A stretch of DNA of 64,000 nucleotides from assembly GCF_004320535.1 (NCBI RefSeq), contig NZ_SIHY01000001.1, positions 992,001 to 1,056,000 of the forward strand, in the 5' to 3' direction. Of the stretch, positions 46,157 to 55,839 are shown in pieces. Position 1 is the stretch's first letter; each line of letters begins with the position of its first letter. The notes below the pieces were generated by a model. That model saw nothing but the letters and a program-made list of their open reading frames with translations, had not been told where the DNA came from and did no database searches. This stretch comes from Arthrobacter sp. S41. Lineage in GTDB: Bacteria > Actinomycetota > Actinomycetes > Actinomycetales > Micrococcaceae. The position numbers and the translations under genes were made by a program.

Positions 46157-47407
46157 CTACTTTTGCTTAGTTGGCTTGGTTTTGTCCAGGTTCTTCTCTG
46201 CGCTGGCTTCAAAAGCTAGCTTCTGAGCCCGAGCAGATGACAGGACAAAGCCCATGGCCAACATAATGGCTAGCATGGCCGAACCACCGGATGAGATAAA
46301 CGGTAGCGGGACACCAATGACCGGAAGCACTCCGGTAACCGTACCTAAGTTTACGAACGTCTGGCCAACGACCCACGCCATCAAGCAACCCATGAGCACC
46401 TTGGTGTACATGTCGTTGGCTCGAATCGCAATGCGGTACATAGCCAGGGCCAAGACGATGAACATAGCAAGTACGAAGAGCACACCAATCAGACCAAACT
46501 CTTCACCCAAAATGGAGAAAATGAAGTCGTTCTGAGCTTCTGGCACATAAGACCACTTCATGCGGGACTGCCCGGCGCCCACACCAAACCAGCCACCGGA
46601 GGCGAAAGCGTGCAGACCCATACTTGCCTGGTAACAAAGCTGGTCGCTAGGACCACAATCGGTATCCAGCCACGCAAGCACACGCTGACGTCGGTTGGAA
46701 GATCCCATAACGGCGATGGCCATGCCAACAAGGCCTACGGCTCCGAAGCCGGCCAACCACTTCATGCGAATTCCGCCAAGGAACATCGCTGTGGCGATCA
46801 CCATCAGCAGCACCAGTGCAGTACCAACGTCTTTACCGACAACCACCAGGCCAACAATGCCGATGCCAACCGGAGCGACGACCGGGATGACCAAGTGCTT
46901 GATGTCGTGCAGCATGTGCTGCTTCTTCTCAAGCATGAAGGCGGCAAAAACGGCCAAAGCCAACTTTGCGAACTCACTTGGCTGCAAGCCTAAAGGGCCG
47001 ATCCTGATCCAGTTTCGGTTACCCAGCACGGTGTGACCCAACGGGGTAAAGGCAACCATGAACAGCAACAACAGTGCACCAAAAACTGCCGGCCAAGCCA
47101 GAGCTTTGAGCTTGGTTGGTTTGAGGAACTGCATACCTAGCATGCACAGGATGCCCACGCCGGCGAACATCGCCTGCGATAGGGCTACGGTGAAGCCGTC
47201 TTTGCCTTTGGCGATGGCTTCCACCGAGGCGGAGGACTGCACCATCAATACTCCGAAGATGGCCAGTACTACCGAGATCGCAAGGACCATCCAGTAATCC
47301 ATGGACGCCATGCGTCCGCTGGCACTTTCAACCGTGCCAATCAGTTTGGTCAACAAGGGAGTTTTTGCTGCGGCCCCCGTGGCTGGCTGATGTTGCTCTG
47401 TCGCCAT
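46157..47407 (-). CDS. ftsW: Lipid II polymerase/divisome protein FtsW (SEDS family)
   Basis: 416 aa with about ten membrane helices. SEDS signatures: NRNWIRIGPLGLQPSEFAKLA, the KDVGTALVLL loop with the catalytic Asp, and GVPLPFISSGGSAM. Polymerises septal glycan with FtsI. The ATG at 47407 is chosen for the strong AGGAGG; the frame extends to 47431. Basic C-terminal tail. Confidence 0.94.
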   Translation of the reverse strand: MATEQHQPATGAAAKTPLLTKLIGTVESASGRMASMDYWMVLAISVVLAIFGVLMVQSSASVEAIAKGKDGFTVALSQAMFAGVGILCMLGMQFLKPTKLKALAWPAVFGALLLLFMVAFTPLGHTVLGNRNWIRIGPLGLQPSEFAKLALAVFAAFMLEKKQHMLHDIKHLVIPVVAPVGIGIVGLVVVGKDVGTALVLLMVIATAMFLGGIRMKWLAGFGAVGLVGMAIAVMGSSNRRQRVLAWLDTDCGPSDQLCYQASMGLHAFASGGWFGVGAGQSRMKWSYVPEAQNDFIFSILGEEFGLIGVLFVLAMFIVLALAMYRIAIRANDMYTKVLMGCLMAWVVGQTFVNLGTVTGVLPVIGVPLPFISSGGSAMLAIMLAMGFVLSSARAQKLAFEASAEKNLDKTKPTKQK

Positions 47408-47450
47408 CGGTGCCTCCTGCCTTGGTGTCATCTGTACGGTAAACGGTTGC

Positions 47451-48980
47451 TTAGTTCTCTTCGCCAGCTTTATCCATCAGATCACTGACGGCGCTGATAA
47501 ACGCGTTGCCACGCTGGGCATAAGAGCTGAATTGATCCATCGAAGCCGCCGCAGGTGCCATGAGCACGGTGTCCCCTGGCTCAGCGATTTCGCCAGCCTT
47601 CGCCACGGCCTGAGCCATGACGTCGGTGCCGGTTGGTTCACTCAATTGTGCCGACTGTGCCAGAGCGGTGATGTTGATGACCTCAACATCCGGAGCCTTG
47701 GCAGCCAGAGCCTTAATCAGTGCCGCGGTGTCGGTTCCGATCACCAGCACCTTAGCCAAGCGGTGTGCGTGCTTAGCGACCAACTCTTCGTATTCAACAC
47801 CCTTAGATAGGCCGCCGGCGATCCAGACAACACGCGTAAAGGCAGCCAAGGAGGCGTCCGCGGCGTGTGGGTTGGTCGCCTTAGAATCGTTGATCCAGAG
47901 GATGTCGTTCTTTCGAGCTACTGCTTGGATGCGGTGTTCACCAGCATCAAAACCGCTCAAACCGTTAAACACGGCTTCTGGTTCAACACCGTAGGCGCGG
48001 GTCAGTGCCGCTGCTGCGGCAGCATTGGCTGCCGTGTGCCGAGGAACAATCTCACCGATCTGATCCAGCGGGATCAGTTCAGCGGCACTCGATTTGCGAT
48101 CTTCAACAAAAGCACGGTCAACCAACAGGTTCTCCACGATGCCAAGCATGGATACTGCTGGAGTATCAGTGGTGAAGCCAATAGCACGGCAGCCTTCAAT
48201 GACGTCAGCATTTTCCACCATCGAAATGGTGACTTCTTCTTCAGCGTTAAAGATCGCAGCAACTTGAGTGCGTTCGTAGATCTTCGCTTTAGCGTCCTTG
48301 TAGTTCTCAAAGCCGTCGTGCCAGTCAACGTGGTCTTCTGCGATATTCAGAACCACGGAGGCCAACGGCGAGATGCTGTGGGTGTAGTGCAGCTGGAAGC
48401 TGGAAAGTTCTACGGCAAAAACGTCGTATTCAACCGGTTCGCGAACTGCATCAAGAATCGGGGTGCCAACGTTACCTACGGCGATGGCCTTCAGTCCGGC
48501 TGCACGCAAGATCGATTCGGTCATGCCCACCGTGGTGGTTTTACCGTTGGTACCGGTAATCACCAACCACTTTGGGGCCACATGGCCGGCACGGTTTTGC
48601 ACACGCCAGGCCAGCTCGATGTCGCTCCAGATAGCAATTCCCAGATTCGCAGCTTGCGCGATCACTGGGTTACGTGGATTCCAGCCTGGTGAAACCATCA
48701 CCAGCTGTGCTTGTTCTCCAGCTACCAATGGCAGGGAGGTAACGTGTTCGGCACCAAGCAATACTTCGTGGGCGCCAACAATCTTGAGCGTTTCGCCACG
48801 CTGCTGGTTCTTCTCATCATCTTTGCCGTCAATGACGGTGACGATGGCGCCCAGCTCGATCAGTGTGTCGGCGGCGGAGAAGCCGGAAAGCCCCATGCCT
48901 GCAACAACAACACGCAAACCTTTCCAGTTAGCATCCCAGCTAGTTAGTGAGTCCAAAAGTTCTTTGGCATCTGCGCTCAC
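47451..48980 (-). CDS. murD: UDP-N-acetylmuramoyl-L-alanine–D-glutamate ligase
   Basis: 509 aa. N-terminal VVVAGMGLSGFSAADTL, ATP site GTNGKTTTVGM, and WINDSKATNPHAADASL are family hallmarks. GTG at 48980 overlaps the mraY stop as GTGA, typical translational coupling; an ATG at 48995 inside mraY is an alternative. Confidence 0.93.
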   Translation of the reverse strand: MSADAKELLDSLTSWDANWKGLRVVVAGMGLSGFSAADTLIELGAIVTVIDGKDDEKNQQRGETLKIVGAHEVLLGAEHVTSLPLVAGEQAQLVMVSPGWNPRNPVIAQAANLGIAIWSDIELAWRVQNRAGHVAPKWLVITGTNGKTTTVGMTESILRAAGLKAIAVGNVGTPILDAVREPVEYDVFAVELSSFQLHYTHSISPLASVVLNIAEDHVDWHDGFENYKDAKAKIYERTQVAAIFNAEEEVTISMVENADVIEGCRAIGFTTDTPAVSMLGIVENLLVDRAFVEDRKSSAAELIPLDQIGEIVPRHTAANAAAAAALTRAYGVEPEAVFNGLSGFDAGEHRIQAVARKNDILWINDSKATNPHAADASLAAFTRVVWIAGGLSKGVEYEELVAKHAHRLAKVLVIGTDTAALIKALAAKAPDVEVINITALAQSAQLSEPTGTDVMAQAVAKAGEIAEPGDTVLMAPAAASMDQFSSYAQRGNAFISAVSDLMDKAGEEN

Positions 48981-50080
48981 AGTGCGACAACCCATTCAGA
49001 GTAGAAGAGTCCCAAACCGGCAGCCACAAAGAGGCCGGCAAGGATCCAGAATCGAATTACGACGTTTTCTTCGGACCAGCCCGAAAGTTCAAAGTGGTGC
49101 TGCAACGGTGCCATCTTGAACACACGCTTACCACCGGAGATCTTGAAGTAGCCCACCTGGATGATCACCGAGAGTGCAACGATGACAAACAGACCGGCAA
49201 TGACTACAAGCAACAGCTGGGTGCGCGAGAGGATCGCGAACGCGGCAATGGCGCCACCAATAGCCAACGAGCCGGTGTCGCCCATGAAGATCTTGGCCGG
49301 CTTGGCGTTGAACCAAAGGAAAGCGATCAGTGCACCGGAGAGGGTGGCACCAAGCAGGGCCAGGTCCTGTGGGTCACGAACCGAGTAGCAAACATCCATC
49401 GAGCTGATGTTGGCGCACGCTTGGTTCTGCTGCCAGATCCCCATCAGGGTGTAGGCACCAAAGACCATAATTGCCGCACCGGTTGCTAGCCCGTCCAGAC
49501 CGTCGGTGAGGTTCACCGCGTTAGTGGTACCGGTAACGATGAAGTTCGCCCAGATCACAAACAGGATGAGTCCAAGTAACGGTCCAGCAAATGCCAGATC
49601 AATGTTGGAGTCGCGAAGGAATGAGATCGCGGTGGAGCCCGGGGTCAGGCCGCGTTCGTTAGGGAACTGCAAGGCCATCACCGCAAAGCTGATACCAAAA
49701 ATCGCCTGAAGGACGATCTTCTGCCAAGCGCGTAGACCCAGGGAACGCTTCTTAAAGATCTTGATGAAGTCATCTAGGAAGCCGACCAGACCCATGCCTC
49801 CAAAGAGCAGCAGGGCAAGTAATCCGCTGGCGGTGATGCCAGAGGATGAGCGTCCCATCAAGGCAAGGATGCCGTGAGTGGCGAAGTATGCAACAAATAC
49901 CGCGAGCACAAAGACCACGCCACCCATAGTTGGGGTGCCTGACTTTACGGCGTGGGAGTTTGGTCCATCATCACGAACCACTTGGCCATACTGCTTAGCA
50001 GTAAGCAGTTTGATGTACAGCGGCATTGCCACCATGGTCAAAACGAGGGCAATGCCAGCCCCCAAGATCAATGCGATCAC
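48977..50080 (-). CDS. mraY: Phospho-MurNAc-pentapeptide transferase
   Basis: 367 aa integral membrane enzyme making lipid I. Ten helices. Conserved DDGPNSHAVKSGTPTMGG, the metal-binding DDFIKIF and NAVNLTDGLDGLATG, and the C-terminal PLQHHFELSGW are all present. GTG start overlaps the murF stop by 4 nt (GTGA). Confidence 0.96.
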   Translation of the reverse strand: MIALILGAGIALVLTMVAMPLYIKLLTAKQYGQVVRDDGPNSHAVKSGTPTMGGVVFVLAVFVAYFATHGILALMGRSSSGITASGLLALLLFGGMGLVGFLDDFIKIFKKRSLGLRAWQKIVLQAIFGISFAVMALQFPNERGLTPGSTAISFLRDSNIDLAFAGPLLGLILFVIWANFIVTGTTNAVNLTDGLDGLATGAAIMVFGAYTLMGIWQQNQACANISSMDVCYSVRDPQDLALLGATLSGALIAFLWFNAKPAKIFMGDTGSLAIGGAIAAFAILSRTQLLLVVIAGLFVIVALSVIIQVGYFKISGGKRVFKMAPLQHHFELSGWSEENVVIRFWILAGLFVAAGLGLFYSEWVVAL

Positions 50081-51534
50081 GCGTCTTCGCCTTCCTTCAC
50101 GAATGCTGCGATGTCGTCGCCAAGGAAGCGCAGACCGGCCCCATTAGAGGACTTGAATAGGGCAATATCCCCTGGTTGAAGTTCAGCTTGCAGCAGTTCA
50201 CGAGCTTCGTCCACGCTTTCAACGTAGTACGCCTCGTCGCCCCAGCTACCTTCAAGCACGGCCGAGTTGTAAGCCGGCTTAGCGCCGGATCCAACAACAA
50301 CCAGTTTCTTAATGTTCATTCGAACGGCTAAGCGTCCGAGCAAGTCATGTTGGTGAATTCGTTCATCACCGAGTTCAAGCATTTCACCCAGTACGGCCCA
50401 GGTGCGTCGACCCGGTGCACCGTCTTCGCCCAGTCCCAGTTCTGCCAGCGTTACCAGAGCGGCACGCATGGATTCAGGGTTGGCGTTGTAGGCATCATTG
50501 ATGATGCTCACCCCGTCGGCGCGTTCGATACGCTCCATGCGCCAACGGCTACCGGCGGCCCGTCCGTCTAGGCTTGAGGCGATGGCCTCAGGGTCGATGT
50601 CTAGTGCGTAGGCCGCGTTAGCAGCTGCCAAGATATTGCTGACGTGGTGTCGGCCGAGCAGCCCGGAGGTAATCCGCTGGCTGTAACCGTTAGGGAATTC
50701 AAGGGTGAGCTGCGGCTGTCCTGCAGAATTGACCACAATGTCGCTGGCCCAGACCCCTGCCCGTTCTGGTTTGTGCTCGCTTGTGCCAAAGAAACGCACT
50801 TCACCGGAGGTCCGGTCTTCCATGCGAGCCACACGGGAATCATCAGCGTTCAGAATTGCGATGCCATCGGTGTCCAAAGCTTGAACAAGTTCGCCCTTGG
50901 CCTTCTCGATGTTTTGCACGCCGCCAAATTCACCCGCGTGGGCGGTACCAACACAGAGCACCACTCCGACCTGCGGGTGCACCATGTCGGTGAGGTAGGT
51001 GAGGTGGCCAAGGCCAGTAGCGCCCATCTCGATCACAAGGTACTTAGTTTGTTCCGTCGCAGTGAACACCGTCAGCGGTACGCCAACTTCACCGTTGTAG
51101 GAGCCGATGGGTGATACCGTCGGTGCCACGTCCGAAAGGATCGACGCTAGCAAGTCCTTGGTGGTAGTTTTTCCGGCCGAACCGGTAATGCCAACCACCT
51201 TGGCGTCGTTTTTGGCTTTCAGGTACTGAACAATGTGAGCGGCGATCTTGCCCATTGCCTCAACAGCGTCATCAACGATGATGGCCGGATGTACGTTCCG
51301 GGCGTCGTCGTAGGTCAGCCGTTCTGCCAGAGCTAGTACGGCTCCGGAGGCTAAAGCGCGATCAATAAACGCGTGTCCGTCGGAGAATTCTCCGGGCTTG
51401 GCTACAAATAAGCAGCCTGAAGTAACTTCACGCGAATCCGTGGTCACGGAAGTGATCAGCGTGTCGGAAGCGACTGTAGCACTCGCTTCTCCCCCGGTGA
51501 TCTTCAGTAGGTCAGTCAAAGACAGTTCAATCAT
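50077..51534 (-). CDS. murF: UDP-MurNAc-tripeptide–D-alanyl-D-alanine ligase
   Basis: 485 aa. ATP site GSAGKTTTKDLL, then IEMGATGLGHLTYL and NDAYNANPESMRAAL. Adds D-Ala-D-Ala to complete the pentapeptide. Overlaps mraY by 4 nt and follows murE by 50 nt. Confidence 0.95.
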   Translation of the reverse strand: MIELSLTDLLKITGGEASATVASDTLITSVTTDSREVTSGCLFVAKPGEFSDGHAFIDRALASGAVLALAERLTYDDARNVHPAIIVDDAVEAMGKIAAHIVQYLKAKNDAKVVGITGSAGKTTTKDLLASILSDVAPTVSPIGSYNGEVGVPLTVFTATEQTKYLVIEMGATGLGHLTYLTDMVHPQVGVVLCVGTAHAGEFGGVQNIEKAKGELVQALDTDGIAILNADDSRVARMEDRTSGEVRFFGTSEHKPERAGVWASDIVVNSAGQPQLTLEFPNGYSQRITSGLLGRHHVSNILAAANAAYALDIDPEAIASSLDGRAAGSRWRMERIERADGVSIINDAYNANPESMRAALVTLAELGLGEDGAPGRRTWAVLGEMLELGDERIHQHDLLGRLAVRMNIKKLVVVGSGAKPAYNSAVLEGSWGDEAYYVESVDEARELLQAELQPGDIALFKSSNGAGLRFLGDDIAAFVKEGEDA

Positions 51535-51584
51535 GGCATTAAGGACTTTACACTCGTGCGGAGGCGATAGTGGTCTTGTTCAAT

Positions 51585-53177
51585 CTAGGATTTGGTCACA
51601 AATCCATGAAGATTTAGCGCGTTGGCTAATTCCACACGATCGTCGAGTTCTACATCAATTCCCGCAACGTCTTGGCTTACTTCGTGGCCACGACCGGCTA
51701 CGAGGATTGCGTCGTTGCTCTTGGCTAAACTCACAGCGAATTCCACGGCTTTGGCGCGTGGCGCGATGTTGTAGAGCACCGTTTCGCCGCGTTCGTTGCG
51801 GATGACCTCTTGCGCTCCGGCCGCCACTTGTTCACGAATCGGTTCTGGTGCTTCACCGTGTGGATCATCATCGGTGACGATGACAATGTCCGCGTGACGC
51901 GCTGCCACGGCTCCCATATCTGGGCGCTTGGTCTTATCTCGTTCACCGGTGGCGCCAAAGACGATAATGCGTCGCCCGTTAGCACCAGGACGGATCGAGT
52001 CCAAGGCTTTGGCCAAGGCATCAGAGTTGTGCGCGAAGTCGACGACTGCAACCGGTGACTCGGCCACGACCTGCATTCGACCTGGAACGGCCACCGAAAG
52101 CGGATCCTTGGCATCCAGCGCCTTTTGCAAAGCGTCAAGTTCTACTCCGCTTGCGAGCACCATGACGGTTGCTAGCGCGGCGTTAGCTACGTTGAACATG
52201 CCGGGCAACGCGGTGCGGGTGCGCAGTACCTGTCCGTCGCGGTGTGCCAAGGTGAAGCTATGGCCGAGCCCAGAGTGCTCCAACTCGATGACTCGCCAAT
52301 GTGCAGCGGTATTGCTTTCATCCAAGCTCAGCGACAAGGTAGGGATCTGGGCTTGGTCTGCTAGCCGTGCCCCGTATTGATCATCAACCATCACGACCGC
52401 GCTCTGGCTGTGTTCAGCAGTGAACAACTCGGCCTTGGTCTGGAAGTAATCTTCCATGGTCCCGTGAAGGTCCAAGTGATCCTGGGTGAGGTTGGTGTAA
52501 CCGGCCACCGCAAAGTTCAGCGCGTCAACGCGTCCATAACTCAAGGAGTGACTGGAGACTTCCATGGCCACGCTGGTGACGTCCTGCTGCGCCATGCGCG
52601 CCAGTACTCCGTGAAGCTGGGTTGATTCAGGAGTGGTTAGAACGCTGGGGATAATTTGACCCCGCGCAGACATTTCGATGGTGCCGATCAGTCCGGTCAC
52701 CTCACCGAGCGCTTCAAGAATCGAACGAATCATGAAGGTGGTGGTGGTTTTGCCGTTGGTCCCGGTGACTGCGAACAGCGTTGGGCTCTTGTCCTTGGTG
52801 CCATACACAGCCTGGGCAATCTGCGCTGCAGATTTACGTACGTTGGCAACCACGGCGACCGGAATGGACAGGTCTTCGGGCAGTAACTCCAGTCCGGCGG
52901 TATCGGTGATGATCGCGACGGCGCCATTGGAGATCGCGGTGTCAACAAATTCTGCGCCGTGACGCTTCGCCCCGGAGATGCCAAGGAAGACATCGCCTGG
53001 CTGGATAACTTGCGGGTTCAGGCTTACTCCGAAAACCTGCACGGTAGCGTTGAACGCAGTTCGCGTTCGAACCGCGCCAGCAGCGCCGCAGACCTGTTCA
53101 AAGCCCAAGCCGGCCATGTTCTCTGGACGAAGGTACCGCTCCAACTCGCGTGGAGTTCCGGGATTCTGGGCTACCAA
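51585..53177 (-). CDS. murE: UDP-MurNAc-dipeptide–diamino acid ligase
   Basis: 530 aa. N-terminal GVSLNPQVIQPGDVFLGI, ATP site GTNGKTTTTFM and the amino-acid-selecting segment VTDDDPHGEAPEPI. Enzymes that add meso-diaminopimelate carry DNPR here; this one has DDPH, so L-lysine addition is inferred, in line with the Lys-type walls of Arthrobacter relatives. The TTG start lies inside the last codons of ftsI. Confidence 0.93.
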   Translation of the reverse strand: MVAQNPGTPRELERYLRPENMAGLGFEQVCGAAGAVRTRTAFNATVQVFGVSLNPQVIQPGDVFLGISGAKRHGAEFVDTAISNGAVAIITDTAGLELLPEDLSIPVAVVANVRKSAAQIAQAVYGTKDKSPTLFAVTGTNGKTTTTFMIRSILEALGEVTGLIGTIEMSARGQIIPSVLTTPESTQLHGVLARMAQQDVTSVAMEVSSHSLSYGRVDALNFAVAGYTNLTQDHLDLHGTMEDYFQTKAELFTAEHSQSAVVMVDDQYGARLADQAQIPTLSLSLDESNTAAHWRVIELEHSGLGHSFTLAHRDGQVLRTRTALPGMFNVANAALATVMVLASGVELDALQKALDAKDPLSVAVPGRMQVVAESPVAVVDFAHNSDALAKALDSIRPGANGRRIIVFGATGERDKTKRPDMGAVAARHADIVIVTDDDPHGEAPEPIREQVAAGAQEVIRNERGETVLYNIAPRAKAVEFAVSLAKSNDAILVAGRGHEVSQDVAGIDVELDDRVELANALNLHGFVTKS

Positions 53178-54985
53178 GATTTCTTTTGTTCCTTACCTGC
53201 AAAGACGTCATACGCCTCTGAATCTGTTGTGCTCGGTGGCACGTTGAATGTGTTAAGCGTGTGGCTCATCACGTCGGTAAACGTGTCAGCGACCGTGAAG
53301 GCTTTCCAGTCACCCTTAGGGCGATACATGGTTGCGACAACTACGTACTGTGGGTCTTCCAAAGGTGCTACACCTGCAAAGGAATAAGTATAGCCGTCGT
53401 AGCCCTTAGCACCCGCGGCCTGACCGGTGCCGGTCTTACCACCAACGCGGTATCCGGGGATGGCTTCCTTGTAGCCGGTTCCGTAGTCGACCACGGATTC
53501 CATGACCTTAAGCATCTCTTTGGCTGTGGTTTCTTTGACCACGCGTTTCTGCTCTGGGTCAGGAATCTTAGTGACCGAACCATCATCGTTTCGGTAGCCT
53601 TCGATCAGACTTGGAGAAAGTCGCACGCCACCGTTGGCCAAGGTCTGGAAGATCGAGGCAGTGTGGAGCACAGTCTGCGAGTAGCCCTGACCGAACATGG
53701 TGGTGTACTGCTGACGACGGTCCCAATTTTCTGGCTTGGCCAGCTGGCCTGCACTAGCACCATTGAGGCCAACCTGGATGGGAGTTCCCAGTCCAAAGGC
53801 CCTCATGTAGTCATAGCGGGTCTGCTTGCTCATCTTGCTACCGATCATCACCGTACCGGTGTTGTATGAACGGGCGAAGACACCGGCGACAGTCATGTCG
53901 TAGGTTGGGTGCCGCAAGGAGTCGTTGATGGTCTCCTTGGTGAAAGTCTTCTTGTTCGGCACGGTCATCACGTCGGTGGGCTTAACAACACCTTGATCAA
54001 TGGCCGCAGCGAAGATTGCTGCTTTACCGGTGGAACCTGGCTCGAAGGCACGAGTAATGGATGTGGAGTGACGGAACTCAGGATCGGTCGCGCCCGGGTC
54101 ATTGGGATCAAGCTCGGCAGAGTCACCGATAGCCAGAATCTTGCCGGTCTTAACTTCCATGGCAACCACGGAAACCCACTCGGCGTTGAACTCGTCGCGC
54201 TTCTTTTCAGCAGCGCGCTGAGCCACGTAGTTGATATCTGAGTCGATGGTCAGCAAAACGTCCTGACCATTAACTGCAGGAGTTTCTTCAACCTCGGTCA
54301 CCGGGATACGAACGCCGTCGGCGCTGATCTCGTATTTGCGACTACCTTCGGTTCCAGCCAAATGATCTTCTTGGCTCAGTTCCAAACCTTCGGCACCAAC
54401 TACCGAGGTCTGGTCTTCAGAGTTTTTGACGAACCCCAAAAGTGGTCCGGCAATGACGCCCTGTGGGTACTGGCGCTCGCTGCGTAGCAAGGAAGACAGG
54501 CGAGGAATGCCGATTTCGTTAACTTCGTTGCGTACTTCTGGAGTCACGCTCTTGGCAAGGACTACGTAGCCTTTAGGAGTTGCATCTCCTTGCGGGCGAA
54601 CCTTTTTTGCCAGTTCTTCGCGGTCTTGATCTAACGCATCAGCTAGTTCATCAATGGCCTGATCCCAAGAGACCATCTCGTGGCCGTTGGAACCATCGCG
54701 TTTTGCGCGGCGGATGTTTTCATCCTGCTGGCGCTGGTCGATGACAAGATCGTAGCGATCAACTGAGACGGCCAGAGTTGTTCCGTTGCGGTCCTCAATG
54801 GAGCCACGGGTCGGAGCAATGGTTTCTTGGCGTTCGCGATTTTCCTGGGCTGCGTTGGCGACGGAAGTTGCGTTGATGCCCTGGACCCAAACCAACCGGC
54901 CCAGGATCACCACCAACAAGATTACCGAGAGAAGCAGTACGAAGCGCATCCGCTTTTTCACAGTGTCGATTGCCGTCGAGCTCAC
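53171..54985 (-). CDS. ftsI: Septal peptidoglycan transpeptidase (PBP, FtsI)
   Basis: 604 aa class B penicillin-binding protein. N-terminal membrane helix (about 14–33), a pedestal domain beginning APTRGSIEDRNGT, then the transpeptidase with nucleophile Ser near residue 317 in FEPGSTGK, SYNTG near 374 and KTGTGQ near 517. Works with FtsW at the septum. GTG start with TTAGG upstream. Overlaps the murE start. Confidence 0.95.
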   Translation of the reverse strand: MSSTAIDTVKKRMRFVLLLSVILLVVILGRLVWVQGINATSVANAAQENRERQETIAPTRGSIEDRNGTTLAVSVDRYDLVIDQRQQDENIRRAKRDGSNGHEMVSWDQAIDELADALDQDREELAKKVRPQGDATPKGYVVLAKSVTPEVRNEVNEIGIPRLSSLLRSERQYPQGVIAGPLLGFVKNSEDQTSVVGAEGLELSQEDHLAGTEGSRKYEISADGVRIPVTEVEETPAVNGQDVLLTIDSDINYVAQRAAEKKRDEFNAEWVSVVAMEVKTGKILAIGDSAELDPNDPGATDPEFRHSTSITRAFEPGSTGKAAIFAAAIDQGVVKPTDVMTVPNKKTFTKETINDSLRHPTYDMTVAGVFARSYNTGTVMIGSKMSKQTRYDYMRAFGLGTPIQVGLNGASAGQLAKPENWDRRQQYTTMFGQGYSQTVLHTASIFQTLANGGVRLSPSLIEGYRNDDGSVTKIPDPEQKRVVKETTAKEMLKVMESVVDYGTGYKEAIPGYRVGGKTGTGQAAGAKGYDGYTYSFAGVAPLEDPQYVVVATMYRPKGDWKAFTVADTFTDVMSHTLNTFNVPPSTTDSEAYDVFAGKEQKKSW

Positions 54986-55058
54986 AATGAACCTAACTTT
55001 CCCTCAGCGTGGTTTCCAGCAGTATCCGCTAGCTCTTATCTAGCTTAGGAAGATCTGG

Positions 55059-55838
55059 CTACCCTGCTGGGGATTTGGTGCTTGGAGCCGGGATCGTGCC
55101 GCCATTGAGCTCTGATTCCTGGAATACCGGGCGACCGTTATCAGCTACCTCGCGGTTGCTTTTTGCGGTAGTCACCACGGTTTCCTTGGAATCCTGAGCC
55201 GAAGCAGTGGACGCATTTGCTTCTTGTGAGGTTTTACCCACAGTGGTCTTTGGAGTCGAGGACTTTTCTTCCTTAGCCTTTGACTCAGTCTTCTTGCTCT
55301 CGCTGGTCGTTGAGCCTGGCAGAGGCAATGTGCCGTACTCTTGCTTGCTGTCCTTAGCCTTGACTGCTACTTCAGCGTCCTGAGTCACTTTGCTCTCCGA
55401 AAGGCTGATCAATCCAGGAGCACCTGGTGAAACCAGACCCAGATCTTTAGCCTTGGCAGCCAGTGCCTGAGGTGCACCCAGGGACTGCGCTTCTTTGAGC
55501 AATGATTGATTCTCTTGCGAAAGAGCACGTTCCTGATTGCGCAGCGAGACGATGTCGTACTGACGCTGTGCCACAGAAGTGTTGAGCAACACCAGGGTGA
55601 CGATAACGCTGAAGGCGAGCAAAACGAGGACTGCTGACATGGTGACCATGGAGCGTCGGTTTGTTTCTCTGATCCGTGGGACCAAAGAAAGAGTCACTCG
55701 CTGTCGCAAATCACTCTTTGGCAACTCGCTAGCGAGCACGGGCTCTGGGCGTAAGGCTCGTGCAGTGTTGCCTTGGACAACTGGTTGGTTGTTCACGATT
55801 GCAGCATTCTGCACGCGACGCGGGGCTCGTTGGCTCAT
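55059..55838 (-). CDS. ftsL: FtsL-like division protein with extended C-terminal tail
   Basis: 259 aa single-pass protein: cytoplasmic tail, helix about 64–86, then a coiled coil (SLRNQERALSQENQSLLKEAQ) ending near GLVSPGAPGLI. The remaining 110 or so residues are Lys/Ser/Thr/Glu-rich and low complexity, longer than in typical FtsL. Assignment rests on topology and its place between rsmH and ftsI. Starts 1 nt after the rsmH coding region ends upstream... the rsmH start side is 5'; here the gene follows rsmH directly. Confidence 0.8.
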   Translation of the reverse strand: MSQRAPRRVQNAAIVNNQPVVQGNTARALRPEPVLASELPKSDLRQRVTLSLVPRIRETNRRSMVTMSAVLVLLAFSVIVTLVLLNTSVAQRQYDIVSLRNQERALSQENQSLLKEAQSLGAPQALAAKAKDLGLVSPGAPGLISLSESKVTQDAEVAVKAKDSKQEYGTLPLPGSTTSESKKTESKAKEEKSSTPKTTVGKTSQEANASTASAQDSKETVVTTAKSNREVADNGRPVFQESELNGGTIPAPSTKSPAG

Positions 55839-55839
55839 C

